From CALKXV01 sp965228905 (GTDB taxonomy: Bacteria > Pseudomonadota > Alphaproteobacteria > Rhodobacterales > Rhodobacteraceae): a stretch of 64,000 bases of DNA. The notes beneath the pieces were generated by a model. The model had not been told where the DNA came from and made no database searches. It saw only the letters and a list, made by a program, of their open reading frames with translations. The stretch spans positions 310,001 through 374,000 of the forward strand of contig CBDDII010000002.1 of the NCBI GenBank assembly GCA_965228905.1, given 5' to 3'. The translations under genes and the position numbers were made by a program. This document shows positions 9,218-16,966 of the stretch, piece by piece. How positions within the stretch are numbered: position 1 is the stretch's first letter; each line of letters begins with the position of its first letter.

Positions 9218-9676
9218 TCATGTCGGAGGGTCGATCAATCGCCACAACAATTCAAAAAGCATGGCGCGTTCAACCGGGGACAGTGGAGCCAGCAGCTCCT
9301 CCTGAAGTCGGGCCATCGCGGGGCGCATTTCCGCAACGCGCTCGGCCCCTTCGGATGTCAGGTACAAGGCGTTCAGACGCATGTCTTCGCCTTCCTTGCG
9401 TCGTTCTATCAGCCCGGCGTTCTCTAATTCGTTGACGACTTTTGTCAGCGCCGACTTCTTTAATACAACGATTTTGGCGAGCTGCTTCTGTGTGAGACCT
9501 GGATTGAGGTCGATCAGATTAAGAACGGCGACCTGGCCCCCGGCAGCGTTGTGTTCGACAAAGAATGATTCGTTTTGCTCAAGAATCCTGGTGCGCAGAA
9601 TCCGCGAGACGAAGGAAATGTCCTGCGAAAGGTTGCCGAGGTTCGGCGCAGATTCAGTGTCCTTCTTTCGTTGCAT
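9218..9676 (-). CDS. MarR family transcriptional regulator
   Basis: A 152-residue winged-helix regulator. The recognition region (PGLTQKQLAKIVVLKKSALT, about residues 67-86) is followed by VVNELENAGLIERR and the wing with EDMRLNALYLT, the standard MarR layout. Flanking helices would form the dimer interface. It lies between the CoA-transferase gene (same strand) and the divergent dehydratase operon. Three matching palindromes occur in the promoter regions of its neighbours, including the one it shares with the divergent operon. It is therefore the likely local, ligand-responsive and probably autoregulated repressor of the cluster. The inducer is unknown. Confidence 0.88.
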   Translation of the reverse strand: MQRKKDTESAPNLGNLSQDISFVSRILRTRILEQNESFFVEHNAAGGQVAVLNLIDLNPGLTQKQLAKIVVLKKSALTKVVNELENAGLIERRKEGEDMRLNALYLTSEGAERVAEMRPAMARLQEELLAPLSPVERAMLFELLWRLIDPPT

Positions 9677-9742
9677 CGCTCTTCTGTCCCTTCAGGCCGT
9701 TCCTTCGCTAGTCCGGGCGTTTGGGCTTGTCAAACATCGGTG

Positions 9743-9777
9743 TTGACAGAGGCGTCAAAAGGTTTCCAAAATGAACC
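9743..9777 (+). promoter_or_regulatory. Promoter with overlapping MarR-type operator for the dehydratase operon
   Basis: TTGACA at 9743-9748 and CAAAAT at 9767-9772 are 18 bases apart. The imperfect palindrome GGTTTCCAAAATGAACC (9761-9777) covers the -10 box. Transcription would begin near 9779. This placement also argues that translation starts at the GTG at 9811 and not at the TTG at 9781. Confidence 0.6.
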
Positions 9778-9810
9778 AAGTTGAAGCACCAGATCGCAAG
9801 GGAGGGCGCG

Positions 9811-10872
9811 GTGCCGGTTCATGCCAATCTGCTGCGGGCCTTTGAGGAGCGCGCCGACGGTGTCCAAGCCGATGGCAAGCCTTTGGTCGGCGTCTTTGGT
9901 GAAGGCGTGCCGGTGCCTCTGGTTTCCGCGCTTGGCGGGCTGGCGGTCGATGTGAAGGCACCGCCGCTTTGCGATGCTGTTGACGGGCCGGAAGTCGATT
10001 GCGTTGCTGCCGTGGCCGAACCTTTCCTTGATTCCTTCACGGCGCGATTTCTGCATCGATTCGCTGCCGGATGCTTTGACCGGTTCGCGACGTTGATTTT
10101 CGCGCGGGATGATGTTGCCGGGCTTGCCGCCTATCAGTACGCCCTGGAATTACGGCGGCAGAGGCGTTTGGCCGATTCCGGGCCGCGTCTGTTCCTTTGG
10201 AACCTGTTGCACACGAAAAGCGCCGCAACCGCGGAATTCAATGCGGCCGAGCTTGCCCGTCTTGGTGCTCATCTGTCGGCAGTGCTTGAGAAGACCCTGG
10301 ACGACGGCCTGCTACATGATGCGGTTGAGGTCGAAGCGCGGCGTACAAAAGCCTTGCAGGCATTGCCATCCGGTGGCGTTGATGCCTTTGCCGCCCGAAA
10401 CGCGGGCCGCTGGATGACGCCCGAGGAACATTGCGAATTGCTTGAGACCCTGCCTCAGAGCTCCGGGCCAAGAATCGTATTGGTGGGGACGTCCTGCGAC
10501 ATTCCGGTCTTGCACGAGATCTGTGCCAAACATGGGAAGATCATTGCGGATCTTCAGGATTATGGGCGGGTGCAACCCTGTGCCGCCTCTGCCCATAAAC
10601 TTCTTGAAACGATGGTCGACGACGCGCTTGCGCCGCGTGCTGCTCCGCCCGAGCGATTCACGAGCGCGCTGCATTCTAGGATTGCAGAGGCCGATCTTGT
10701 GGTTTCCAGCGTGAATGGGAACGACGATTCCTTCGGGTGGGAGTTGCCAGGGCTGCGTCGCGCGGCCGAAGCAGCGGGTGCAAGGTTCCTCGACCTTGGA
10801 TTCCGTCCGTTTCGCCCGAATGCCGAATGGCGGCAAAAAGCGTACGACCGAGTTGCGGAGGCCCTGGCATGA
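9811..10872 (+). CDS. 2-hydroxyacyl-CoA dehydratase-like subunit (HgdA/HgdB superfamily)
   Basis: The GTG start at 9811 has GGAGG at 9801-9805 and gives 353 residues. A TTG at 9781 is too close to the predicted transcription start. Sequence hallmarks of the 2-hydroxyacyl-CoA dehydratase family D component include GVFGEGVPVPLVSALGG near the start, a central YQYALELRRQ segment and the GTSCDIPVLHEICAKHGK stretch near residue 230. True family members carry [4Fe-4S] cluster ligands, but the usual N-terminal and central Cys positions are not obviously kept here. The gene overlaps the next subunit gene by ATGA, so the two products probably form a heterodimer. No activator ATPase gene is present in the window. 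Family placement is likely and activity is uncertain. Confidence 0.72.
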   Translation: MPVHANLLRAFEERADGVQADGKPLVGVFGEGVPVPLVSALGGLAVDVKAPPLCDAVDGPEVDCVAAVAEPFLDSFTARFLHRFAAGCFDRFATLIFARDDVAGLAAYQYALELRRQRRLADSGPRLFLWNLLHTKSAATAEFNAAELARLGAHLSAVLEKTLDDGLLHDAVEVEARRTKALQALPSGGVDAFAARNAGRWMTPEEHCELLETLPQSSGPRIVLVGTSCDIPVLHEICAKHGKIIADLQDYGRVQPCAASAHKLLETMVDDALAPRAAPPERFTSALHSRIAEADLVVSSVNGNDDSFGWELPGLRRAAEAAGARFLDLGFRPFRPNAEWRQKAYDRVAEALA

Positions 10873-12137
10873 GCTGTGCTTCGGCGGCGACGGAATATCA
10901 GCGCAACTGGTTGAAAAGCCTGCGCGGAGGCATCGCAGAAGGCCAGCCCTATGCGTTCGTCAACGCCGATACGCCGCACGAGTTGTTTCACTTCATGGGC
11001 GTGCCGATGGTGACCAATCAATGGTGGTCGGCGCTCATCTCGGCCAAGCAGCTTGCTCCGAACTATTTCGACAAGATGGCAGACATGGGCTTTCATGCCC
11101 ATCTACCCCGTTACTCCAGCCTGCCGCTAATTGCCCAGATGGCGGGCGATTTCGAACGTCAGCCCTGGGGTGGATTGCCCGCTCCGTCCATTCTTTGCGC
11201 ACGGGCGAGTTCGGACGAACACCCGCGCATCTTTCAACGCTGGGCCGAGTTGAGCGGGGCCGAATTGCACCTATTGTCGGCACCGGCCACGCCCGATCCG
11301 GCACCTGACTGGTGGGCGCGCGCGCGTGAAGATTGGGAAGGCCTTTACGGCACGGCACGTCTTGACCTGATGGTGGCCGAGATGGGCGTTTTGATCGAAG
11401 CGCTAGAACGGTTGTCGGGGCGGGATTTCGACCTTGCCGGGTTCGCCTCTTACATGGCGCGGATCGACGAGCAGGAGCGGATTCTTGACGAAGTGGCCGA
11501 CCTGATCGCTGCAGCCCCGCATTGCCCCATGAGCATCGGCGAGCAGATGCCAAACGTCATGATCCCGCAATGGCATCGCGGCTCGGGCTGGGCGCTGAGC
11601 CATGTTGGGGCCTTTCGCGACGAGGTGGCGGGGCGCATTTCGCGCGGCGAGGCCGTCTGTGGGGGCGAGCGTATCCGCATGATGTGGGTCGGTGCCGGGC
11701 TTTGGTTCGACACGTCGTTTTACCGGTCTTTCGAGGATAGCCACGGCGCGGTTTTTGCCTGGTCGATGTATCTGCCCTTTGCGGCGGACGGATACATCCG
11801 CGCCGATCATGGCGATCCGCTGCGCGCACTTGCCGCGCGGGTTTCGGCGATGAACGAACAGTTGCATCAGCCGCCCTGGGTCAATGAATGGCTGGTCAAG
11901 GAAGCCGGGCGCTGGCGCATTGATTTGGCTGTTATTCTTGTGCCCGAACATGACCGGTTTTCCGGCTACGGCTCTTACTTCGCGCGGGAAGCGCTGAAGG
12001 CGGCGGGTGTGCGCGTGGTCGAAATCCATTCCGACATGGTGGACCCGCGCGACTGGGACAAGACCGCAATGGAGGCGCTGATGCGCGACGCCCTGGACGA
12101 GATGGGGGAGGTCCAATGGGCGCGCTCGACGGGTTGA
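10869..12137 (+). CDS. 2-hydroxyacyl-CoA dehydratase-like subunit (HgdB/BcrB type)
   Basis: A 422-residue partner of the preceding protein; the ATG at 10869 overlaps its stop. The start region NADTPHELFHFMGVP corresponds to the HgdB/BcrB motif (P-x-E-L-F). The stretch SILCARASSDEHPRIFQRWAE corresponds to the conserved Cys region. A second ligand position, usually in a C-S-Y context, reads LPRYSS here, so at least one usual Fe-S ligand is missing. The C-terminus has the Rossmann-like VILVPEHDRFSG segment and D-rich helices. Its last 22 bases overlap the following CoA-transferase gene. The function is probably CoA-ester dehydration or reduction, but cofactor retention should be doubted. Confidence 0.72.
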   Translation: MSCASAATEYQRNWLKSLRGGIAEGQPYAFVNADTPHELFHFMGVPMVTNQWWSALISAKQLAPNYFDKMADMGFHAHLPRYSSLPLIAQMAGDFERQPWGGLPAPSILCARASSDEHPRIFQRWAELSGAELHLLSAPATPDPAPDWWARAREDWEGLYGTARLDLMVAEMGVLIEALERLSGRDFDLAGFASYMARIDEQERILDEVADLIAAAPHCPMSIGEQMPNVMIPQWHRGSGWALSHVGAFRDEVAGRISRGEAVCGGERIRMMWVGAGLWFDTSFYRSFEDSHGAVFAWSMYLPFAADGYIRADHGDPLRALAARVSAMNEQLHQPPWVNEWLVKEAGRWRIDLAVILVPEHDRFSGYGSYFAREALKAAGVRVVEIHSDMVDPRDWDKTAMEALMRDALDEMGEVQWARSTG

Positions 12138-13234
12138 AGGTTGCGGATTTTTCGTGGGTTGGCGCGGGACCGCGTTCGACCAAGGACCTCGCCGACAATG
12201 GGGCGAGGGTGGTCAAGGTGGAATCCTCCTGCCGCCTTGACCTGGGCCGCCGGTCTCCTCCTTTCAAGGGTGGCGACCGGCGGAACCCGGATGCTTCAGT
12301 CTTCTTTGCCCAGACAAACACGTCGAAACAGAGTGTGACCATCAATCTGGGCGATCCGCGCGGCGTCGAGGTTGCGAAAAAGCTGGTCGCCTGGGCCGAT
12401 GTGGTGGTCGAGAATTTCGGTCCCGGCTATATGGAAAGGATCGGGTTGGACTGGGCGACACTGCAGGCCATTCGACCCGGTATCATCCTGGCAAGTGTCT
12501 CTGTCGCAGGGCGCACCGGGCCGATGGCAGGGTTCCGCGGCTATGGCAATTCCGCCGCCGCCTGGTCGGGCCATTGCGACATGACCGGCTGGCCCGGATC
12601 CGAACCGCATATGCCGCCATTTGCCTATGGCGATGTGGTCGCACCCATGATGCTGACCGTGGCAATTCTTTCAGCACTGGAGCATCGTGACCGGACGGGT
12701 GAAGGCGTGCATGTGGATGTCAGCCAGATCGAGGCGATGGTGCATGTGGCAGGCGATCTGTTTGCCGAGATGCCGGAAGTGAAACCTGCCAACGACGATC
12801 CCTCGATGTCGCCTCACGGGGTTTTCCTGTGCCGGGATGGCCAATGGATCGCGATTGCCTGTGAGGATGATGCGCAGCGTGCAGCATTGCATGATGTGTT
12901 GGGTGATGGTGACCTGGAAACGACAACGGCAGGATGGGAGGCAAGGACGCTGGAGACGGCGCTGGTGGCGGGCGGCGTGCCTGCGGCGGTTGTGCTGGAC
13001 GGCAAGGGGCTTTCGGAACACCTGGACCTGAATGCAGCAGGGCATTTCGTGGAGGTCGAGCATCCTGTTATCGGGCGCGCAAAGATGCCGGCGCCCCCCT
13101 ACGTGATGAGTGACACTCCAGGTGCGGTCGGTCCCTCGCCCTGTCTTGGTGCGAACAACGCGGAAGTGTTTGCCGAGATCGGGTTGAGCGAGACCGAAGT
13201 TGCGGCACTGGTGGCGGAAGGGGCGCTGGTATGA
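12116..13234 (+). CDS. CaiB/BaiF family CoA transferase (first of three tandem paralogues)
   Basis: A 372-residue class III CoA transferase, with GGGGGAGG placed 4 bases before its ATG. Visible motifs are GLKVADFSWVGAGP at the start, VVVENFGPGYMERIGLDW near residues 95-112 and the catalytic-Asp region FAYGDVVAPMM near residue 170, followed by GEGVHVDVSQIEAM. It overlaps the dehydratase subunit gene by 22 bases and the next paralogue by 4, so it belongs to the same transcript. It probably activates the acid that the dehydratase-like complex uses. The catalytic Asp is kept. Confidence 0.87.
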   Translation: MGALDGLKVADFSWVGAGPRSTKDLADNGARVVKVESSCRLDLGRRSPPFKGGDRRNPDASVFFAQTNTSKQSVTINLGDPRGVEVAKKLVAWADVVVENFGPGYMERIGLDWATLQAIRPGIILASVSVAGRTGPMAGFRGYGNSAAAWSGHCDMTGWPGSEPHMPPFAYGDVVAPMMLTVAILSALEHRDRTGEGVHVDVSQIEAMVHVAGDLFAEMPEVKPANDDPSMSPHGVFLCRDGQWIAIACEDDAQRAALHDVLGDGDLETTTAGWEARTLETALVAGGVPAAVVLDGKGLSEHLDLNAAGHFVEVEHPVIGRAKMPAPPYVMSDTPGAVGPSPCLGANNAEVFAEIGLSETEVAALVAEGALV

Positions 13235-14217
13235 CGCTGCTTCAGGGCATTCGTGTGGTGGTGCTGGCCGATCATCTGGCGGATTTCGGCGGCAGCATTC
13301 TGGCGCGTCTTGGCGCAGATGTCGTGCTGGCGGATGCCGCGCCAATGGCCGCAGCGCGAGAGCGGGCGTGGCACAAGGGAATGCGCCGTTCGGATACACC
13401 TTTGGAAGACTTGCTGAGCGAGGCGGATGTTCTTTTGGACGACCAGCGGCATGGTTCGCGCGAAGGGCTGGATGCCCTGGTCGAAGGGCTGACGCGGCTT
13501 GTGCATGTCGTCATCACCGGCTTTCCGGGCTCGGATCGTCCGGTGACGGACCTGACGTTGATGGCGCAGTCGGGTCTGATGCATGTCATCGGTCAGCCTG
13601 ACCGTCCGCCCCTTCGCCTGCCAGGTGAGCAGGCCTATGCGCTGACAGGCATTCAGGCGGCAACCGCGGCGTTGATGGGTCTTCGTGCGCGGCGGCTGAC
13701 GGGAAGGGGCCAGCGGATCACGCTTTCGGCTTTGCAGGCGACGGCGCTTGCGAACTATCGCGAAGCGGTGATGTATGAACACACCGGGCGCGTCGGTATG
13801 CGGCAGGGCAATATGCTTGTGCGCGGGAAATCCGGTGTGCGCCAGGTTTGGCCCTGCGCGGATGGCTATGTCACCTGGTCGATGATCGACAATCCCGGCA
13901 TGATGCGTGCGCTTGTGCGCGTTATGGAGGAGGAATCGGCGGCAGGCGAGCTTTCCGAAATCGACTGGGACGCGATCCTTGTAGCCGACACCGATCAGGA
14001 GGTGATCGAGCGTTGGCAGGGGATCGTCGGAGCGTTTTTTGCGCGTCATGATCGTGCGCGGCTTGCCGATTGGTCCTTGAAACACGGTTGGGGGCTGTCG
14101 CCGATCATCCGTCTCTCAGAGGTTCCCGAAAGCCCCCAGATGAAAGCCCGTGGAGTCTTTGACGAAAGCGGACTGCCCGGCCCCGTGTTTGCCGTCCATA
14201 CGGGGGGCGCGACATGA
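13231..14217 (+). CDS. CaiB/BaiF family protein lacking the usual catalytic Asp
   Basis: A 328-residue protein, shorter than its neighbours. It keeps the fold signatures (LQGIRVVVLADHLADFGG, ILARLGADVV, GRGQRITLSALQA), but the segment that should hold the catalytic Asp reads GEQAYALTGIQAA, without Asp. The N-terminal CoA-binding loop is also shortened and lacks the usual Lys-Val-Glu element. It is flanked by two paralogues with intact motifs and overlaps both by 4 bases. It may be the non-catalytic half of a heteromeric CoA transferase, as known for BbsEF-type enzymes. That pairing is an inference. Confidence 0.78.
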   Translation: MTLLQGIRVVVLADHLADFGGSILARLGADVVLADAAPMAAARERAWHKGMRRSDTPLEDLLSEADVLLDDQRHGSREGLDALVEGLTRLVHVVITGFPGSDRPVTDLTLMAQSGLMHVIGQPDRPPLRLPGEQAYALTGIQAATAALMGLRARRLTGRGQRITLSALQATALANYREAVMYEHTGRVGMRQGNMLVRGKSGVRQVWPCADGYVTWSMIDNPGMMRALVRVMEEESAAGELSEIDWDAILVADTDQEVIERWQGIVGAFFARHDRARLADWSLKHGWGLSPIIRLSEVPESPQMKARGVFDESGLPGPVFAVHTGGAT

Positions 14218-15419
14218 GGGCCTTGGAAGGATTGCGCGTTCTGGATTTCTCGCGGCTTTTACCGGGGCCCTACTGCACCTGGTTGTTGGCCGATCAGGGG
14301 GCCGAGGTGATCCGGGTGGAACATCCGCGAGAGTTGGCCAAGCAGGCGAAGGTTTTCGGTTGGGACAGGCTGGATGACGCCGGGCGCGCACGTCAAAGAG
14401 CGCGGGACATGCTGGCGCGTGGGAAGAAATCCATCTGCCTTGATCTGGGTGACCCGGGTGCGCAGGCGGCGTTGAAGAAACTGGCGGCCACGGTGGATTT
14501 GGTGGTCGAGGATTATCGCCCTGGCGTGCTGGAAAGTCTGAACCTTGGTTATGGCGACTTGTCCGGGATTCGCCCGGGGCTGGTCTACACGTCGCTTACC
14601 CTTTGCGGGCAAAGTGGCCCTTTGCGCGAAAAGCCGGGGCATGATCCGGTGGCCTTGGCGCTGGCAGGTGTGCTTAGCCGTACCGGAGAGGATCCCCATG
14701 CGCCGGGCCTGCCGGGATTTGCCGCCGCAGATGTCGCGACGGGGGCCCACGCGGCTTTTGCGACTTTGGCGGCGGTGATGGCGGCACGGGCCACTGGGCG
14801 GGGTCAGCATGTGGATGTTTCCATGACGGATTGCTCGCTTGTGCTTCTGGCGAACCTGATTGCCCGCTACGAGGATCCGGAAGTGATCCCGCCGCGTGGG
14901 GCGCGTCGTGCCGATCTTGGGCTTTGGTGCTGCAAGGATGGCGAGTGGCTTGTGACGACGGATATGGAGCCGCGTTATTGGGCGTCGTTTTGCATGGCCA
15001 TGGGCAAGCCCGAGTTTGCCGCATGGCAAATGGACCCGGAACGGCGAGAAACGATCCGCGAGGGGCTGCAAGCGATCTTTGCAACCGAACCGCGTACGCA
15101 TTGGCTGGCGCATCTCGAAGCAGCAGGCACGCAGTTTGCACCGGTGAACTCGCTTGCCGAGGCGCTGGATGAACCGCACTTCAAGGCGCGTGGCATGGTG
15201 ATTTCGCTGGATGCGCCGGGTGGGGCATTGCGGCAAGCCGGACCGCCCGTGCGGCTTGATGCCTTTGCCCCACCTTCACCAGCCGTGATGCCAGGGACAA
15301 ATACCGCCGAGATCCTTGCCGGCATCGGGCTTTCGGAAACCGAAATAAACGCGCTGGCGCAACAGCCCGCGCTCCAGACCGGGCCATCAACCCCGGCAAA
15401 TCATTCACCAAATCCTTAG
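14214..15419 (+). CDS. CaiB/BaiF family CoA transferase (third tandem paralogue)
   Basis: A 401-residue class III CoA transferase with GLRVLDFSRLLPGPYCTWLL at the start, the GAEVIRVEHP element near residues 25-34, LVVEDYRPGVLESL near 95-108 and the catalytic-Asp segment FAAADVATGAH near residue 180. It overlaps the degenerate paralogue by ATGA and lies 13 bases before the TRAP binding-protein gene. It may be the catalytic partner of that paralogue or an independent transferase or racemase. The CoA donor and acceptor are unknown. Confidence 0.87.
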   Translation: MRALEGLRVLDFSRLLPGPYCTWLLADQGAEVIRVEHPRELAKQAKVFGWDRLDDAGRARQRARDMLARGKKSICLDLGDPGAQAALKKLAATVDLVVEDYRPGVLESLNLGYGDLSGIRPGLVYTSLTLCGQSGPLREKPGHDPVALALAGVLSRTGEDPHAPGLPGFAAADVATGAHAAFATLAAVMAARATGRGQHVDVSMTDCSLVLLANLIARYEDPEVIPPRGARRADLGLWCCKDGEWLVTTDMEPRYWASFCMAMGKPEFAAWQMDPERRETIREGLQAIFATEPRTHWLAHLEAAGTQFAPVNSLAEALDEPHFKARGMVISLDAPGGALRQAGPPVRLDAFAPPSPAVMPGTNTAEILAGIGLSETEINALAQQPALQTGPSTPANHSPNP

Positions 15420-15432
15420 GGAGGAGACGACC

Positions 15433-16428
15433 ATGCTAAAGAAGACACTGGCCATTGCGCTTTCACTTGCCGCGCTGCCCGGCTGGGCGGCGGAAATCAA
15501 CCTGACCTATGCCTCGCCCTATACCGAGGCGCACCCCTACGGCGCGGCAGACGCCGAATGGATCGCCCGGATCGAGGAACAAACTGGCGGGCGCGTAGAG
15601 ATCACGCCTTATTGGGGGCGTACCCTGGTCACGTCTCGCGAAGGTGTGGACGAGCTTTCCGCCGGTGTTGCCGACATGGCCTATATCGCGCCGATCTATG
15701 CGCGGTCGGGCTATGACATGAACCGGCTCGTGCCGGGGATGTTTTATGGTTACACCGACCCTGAAAAAGTGCTGGGGGTCTACATGGACCTGATCGCCGA
15801 TTACCCCGTGTTCAACGAGGAATTGGATGGGGTCCACGTCGTTGGCTATAACGTCGGCACGCCGATGCACGTGCTGTTGCGCGAAAAGCCGGTGGAAAGC
15901 CTTGACGATCTGAAGGGCCTGCGCATCCGTTCCGCGCGTGACTTCATTGGCCCGCTTGCCGCTTTCGGGGCTGAAGGTGTGACCATGCCGATGACCGAAA
16001 CCTATCCCGCCCTGGAAAAAGGCGTGGTTGACGGTGTTATCGCGCCTTACGAGGCGTTGAAGTCACTCAGCTTCGCAGAGGTGGTCGGGTATTATTCCGA
16101 ACTGCCCCATTCGCGGGGGGCCTATCCGTCGCGCGGAATCAATGGCGATGTCTGGGCAGGTCTGCCGGAGGAAATCCAGAAGGTTTTCGATGACAACACG
16201 GAGTGGTTGAGCCTGCGCACACTTGAACTGGCACAGGAAGCCGAGGACGCTGGTCGGGCCTATGGTGAAGTGCAGGGCGTTAAATTCAACAGCGTTGCGC
16301 CCGAGATCGTGGCAGAATACGCCGAGACCTTTGCGCCTGCGATCAAGACCGTGGCCGAGGAACTGGACGCCATGGGCAAGCCCGGCAGCGACGTTCTTGA
16401 GAAGATTCGCGCGGCTTACAGCCAGTGA
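15433..16428 (+). CDS. TRAP transporter substrate-binding protein, DctP family
   Basis: A 331-residue periplasmic protein preceded by GGGAGGAGACGACC. Its signal peptide is cleaved near GWAA-EINL (residues 19-20). Family features are EAHPYGAADAEW near the start, the helix motif ESLDDLKGLRIRS, whose Arg binds the ligand carboxylate, and LEKGVVDGVIAPYEAL. It delivers an organic acid to the membrane subunits encoded next. A perfect 9-bp hairpin separates it from the small membrane subunit. Location behind the CoA-transferase genes suggests a carboxylate substrate. Confidence 0.9.
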   Translation: MLKKTLAIALSLAALPGWAAEINLTYASPYTEAHPYGAADAEWIARIEEQTGGRVEITPYWGRTLVTSREGVDELSAGVADMAYIAPIYARSGYDMNRLVPGMFYGYTDPEKVLGVYMDLIADYPVFNEELDGVHVVGYNVGTPMHVLLREKPVESLDDLKGLRIRSARDFIGPLAAFGAEGVTMPMTETYPALEKGVVDGVIAPYEALKSLSFAEVVGYYSELPHSRGAYPSRGINGDVWAGLPEEIQKVFDDNTEWLSLRTLELAQEAEDAGRAYGEVQGVKFNSVAPEIVAEYAETFAPAIKTVAEELDAMGKPGSDVLEKIRAAYSQ

Positions 16429-16437
16429 CGCGAGAAC

Positions 16438-16459
16438 GGCAGGGCGTCTTCGCCCTGCC
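16438..16459 (+). other. Intercistronic hairpin after TRAP binding-protein gene
   Basis: GGCAGGGCG (16438-16446) and CGCCCTGCC (16451-16459) make a perfect 9-bp stem with a TCTT tetraloop. No T-run follows and the next gene starts 18 bases later, so it is probably a 3'-stabilising structure that sets binding-protein to permease stoichiometry. Confidence 0.6.
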
Positions 16460-16477
16460 ACACCGAAAGGGGGGGTG

Positions 16478-16966
16478 ATGCAATCCGTCGAAAAGCTGCT
16501 TGGCTGGATCATTCGCGCAGCCGCGGCACTTGGTGTGTTGTCGCTGGTGGCCTTGATGGGGCTGACTGTGGTGACCGTGGTCTTCCGCGCAATCGGCATC
16601 GCGTTTCCCGGCACCTATGTTCTGGCCGAATTGCTGTTGATCCCCACGGTATCCTGCGCCCTTGCCTTTGCCGCCTGGGACGGGGCGCATACCAAGGTCG
16701 AGCTTTTGGTGCAGACTTTCTCTCCCCGCGTCTCAGGAATTTCCCAAGGGGCAATGCTTTTGCTTGGAACGGTCTTCTGGGGCTTCGTGCTTTATGCCGG
16801 GGTGGAAGAGGCGCTGAGACGGGGAAAGCAGGGCGAGACGACTGCGCTTTTGGACATCCCCGTTGCGCCTTTTCGTTGGCTGATGGTCAGTGCCCTTGTC
16901 CTGATGATTGCCGTCTGCCTTCTGCGCGCTGCGCAATACCTTGCGGGACGGGAGCCGAAGACATGA
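16478..16966 (+). CDS. TRAP transporter small membrane subunit, DctQ family
   Basis: A 162-residue membrane protein with four hydrophobic segments (about residues 14-36, 46-66, 85-107 and 125-145), the normal layout for DctQ. The ATG at 16478 follows AAGGGGGGGTG. A longer reading from 16223 would run inside the binding-protein gene and is rejected. It bridges the large subunit and helps docking of the binding protein. It overlaps the DctM gene by 4 bases. Confidence 0.88.
   Translation: MQSVEKLLGWIIRAAAALGVLSLVALMGLTVVTVVFRAIGIAFPGTYVLAELLLIPTVSCALAFAAWDGAHTKVELLVQTFSPRVSGISQGAMLLLGTVFWGFVLYAGVEEALRRGKQGETTALLDIPVAPFRWLMVSALVLMIAVCLLRAAQYLAGREPKT

Noticed and set aside
9781..9810. TTG start for the first dehydratase-like subunit
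   Set aside because: It lies about two bases after the predicted transcription start and has no ribosome site; GTG at 9811 has GGAGG.
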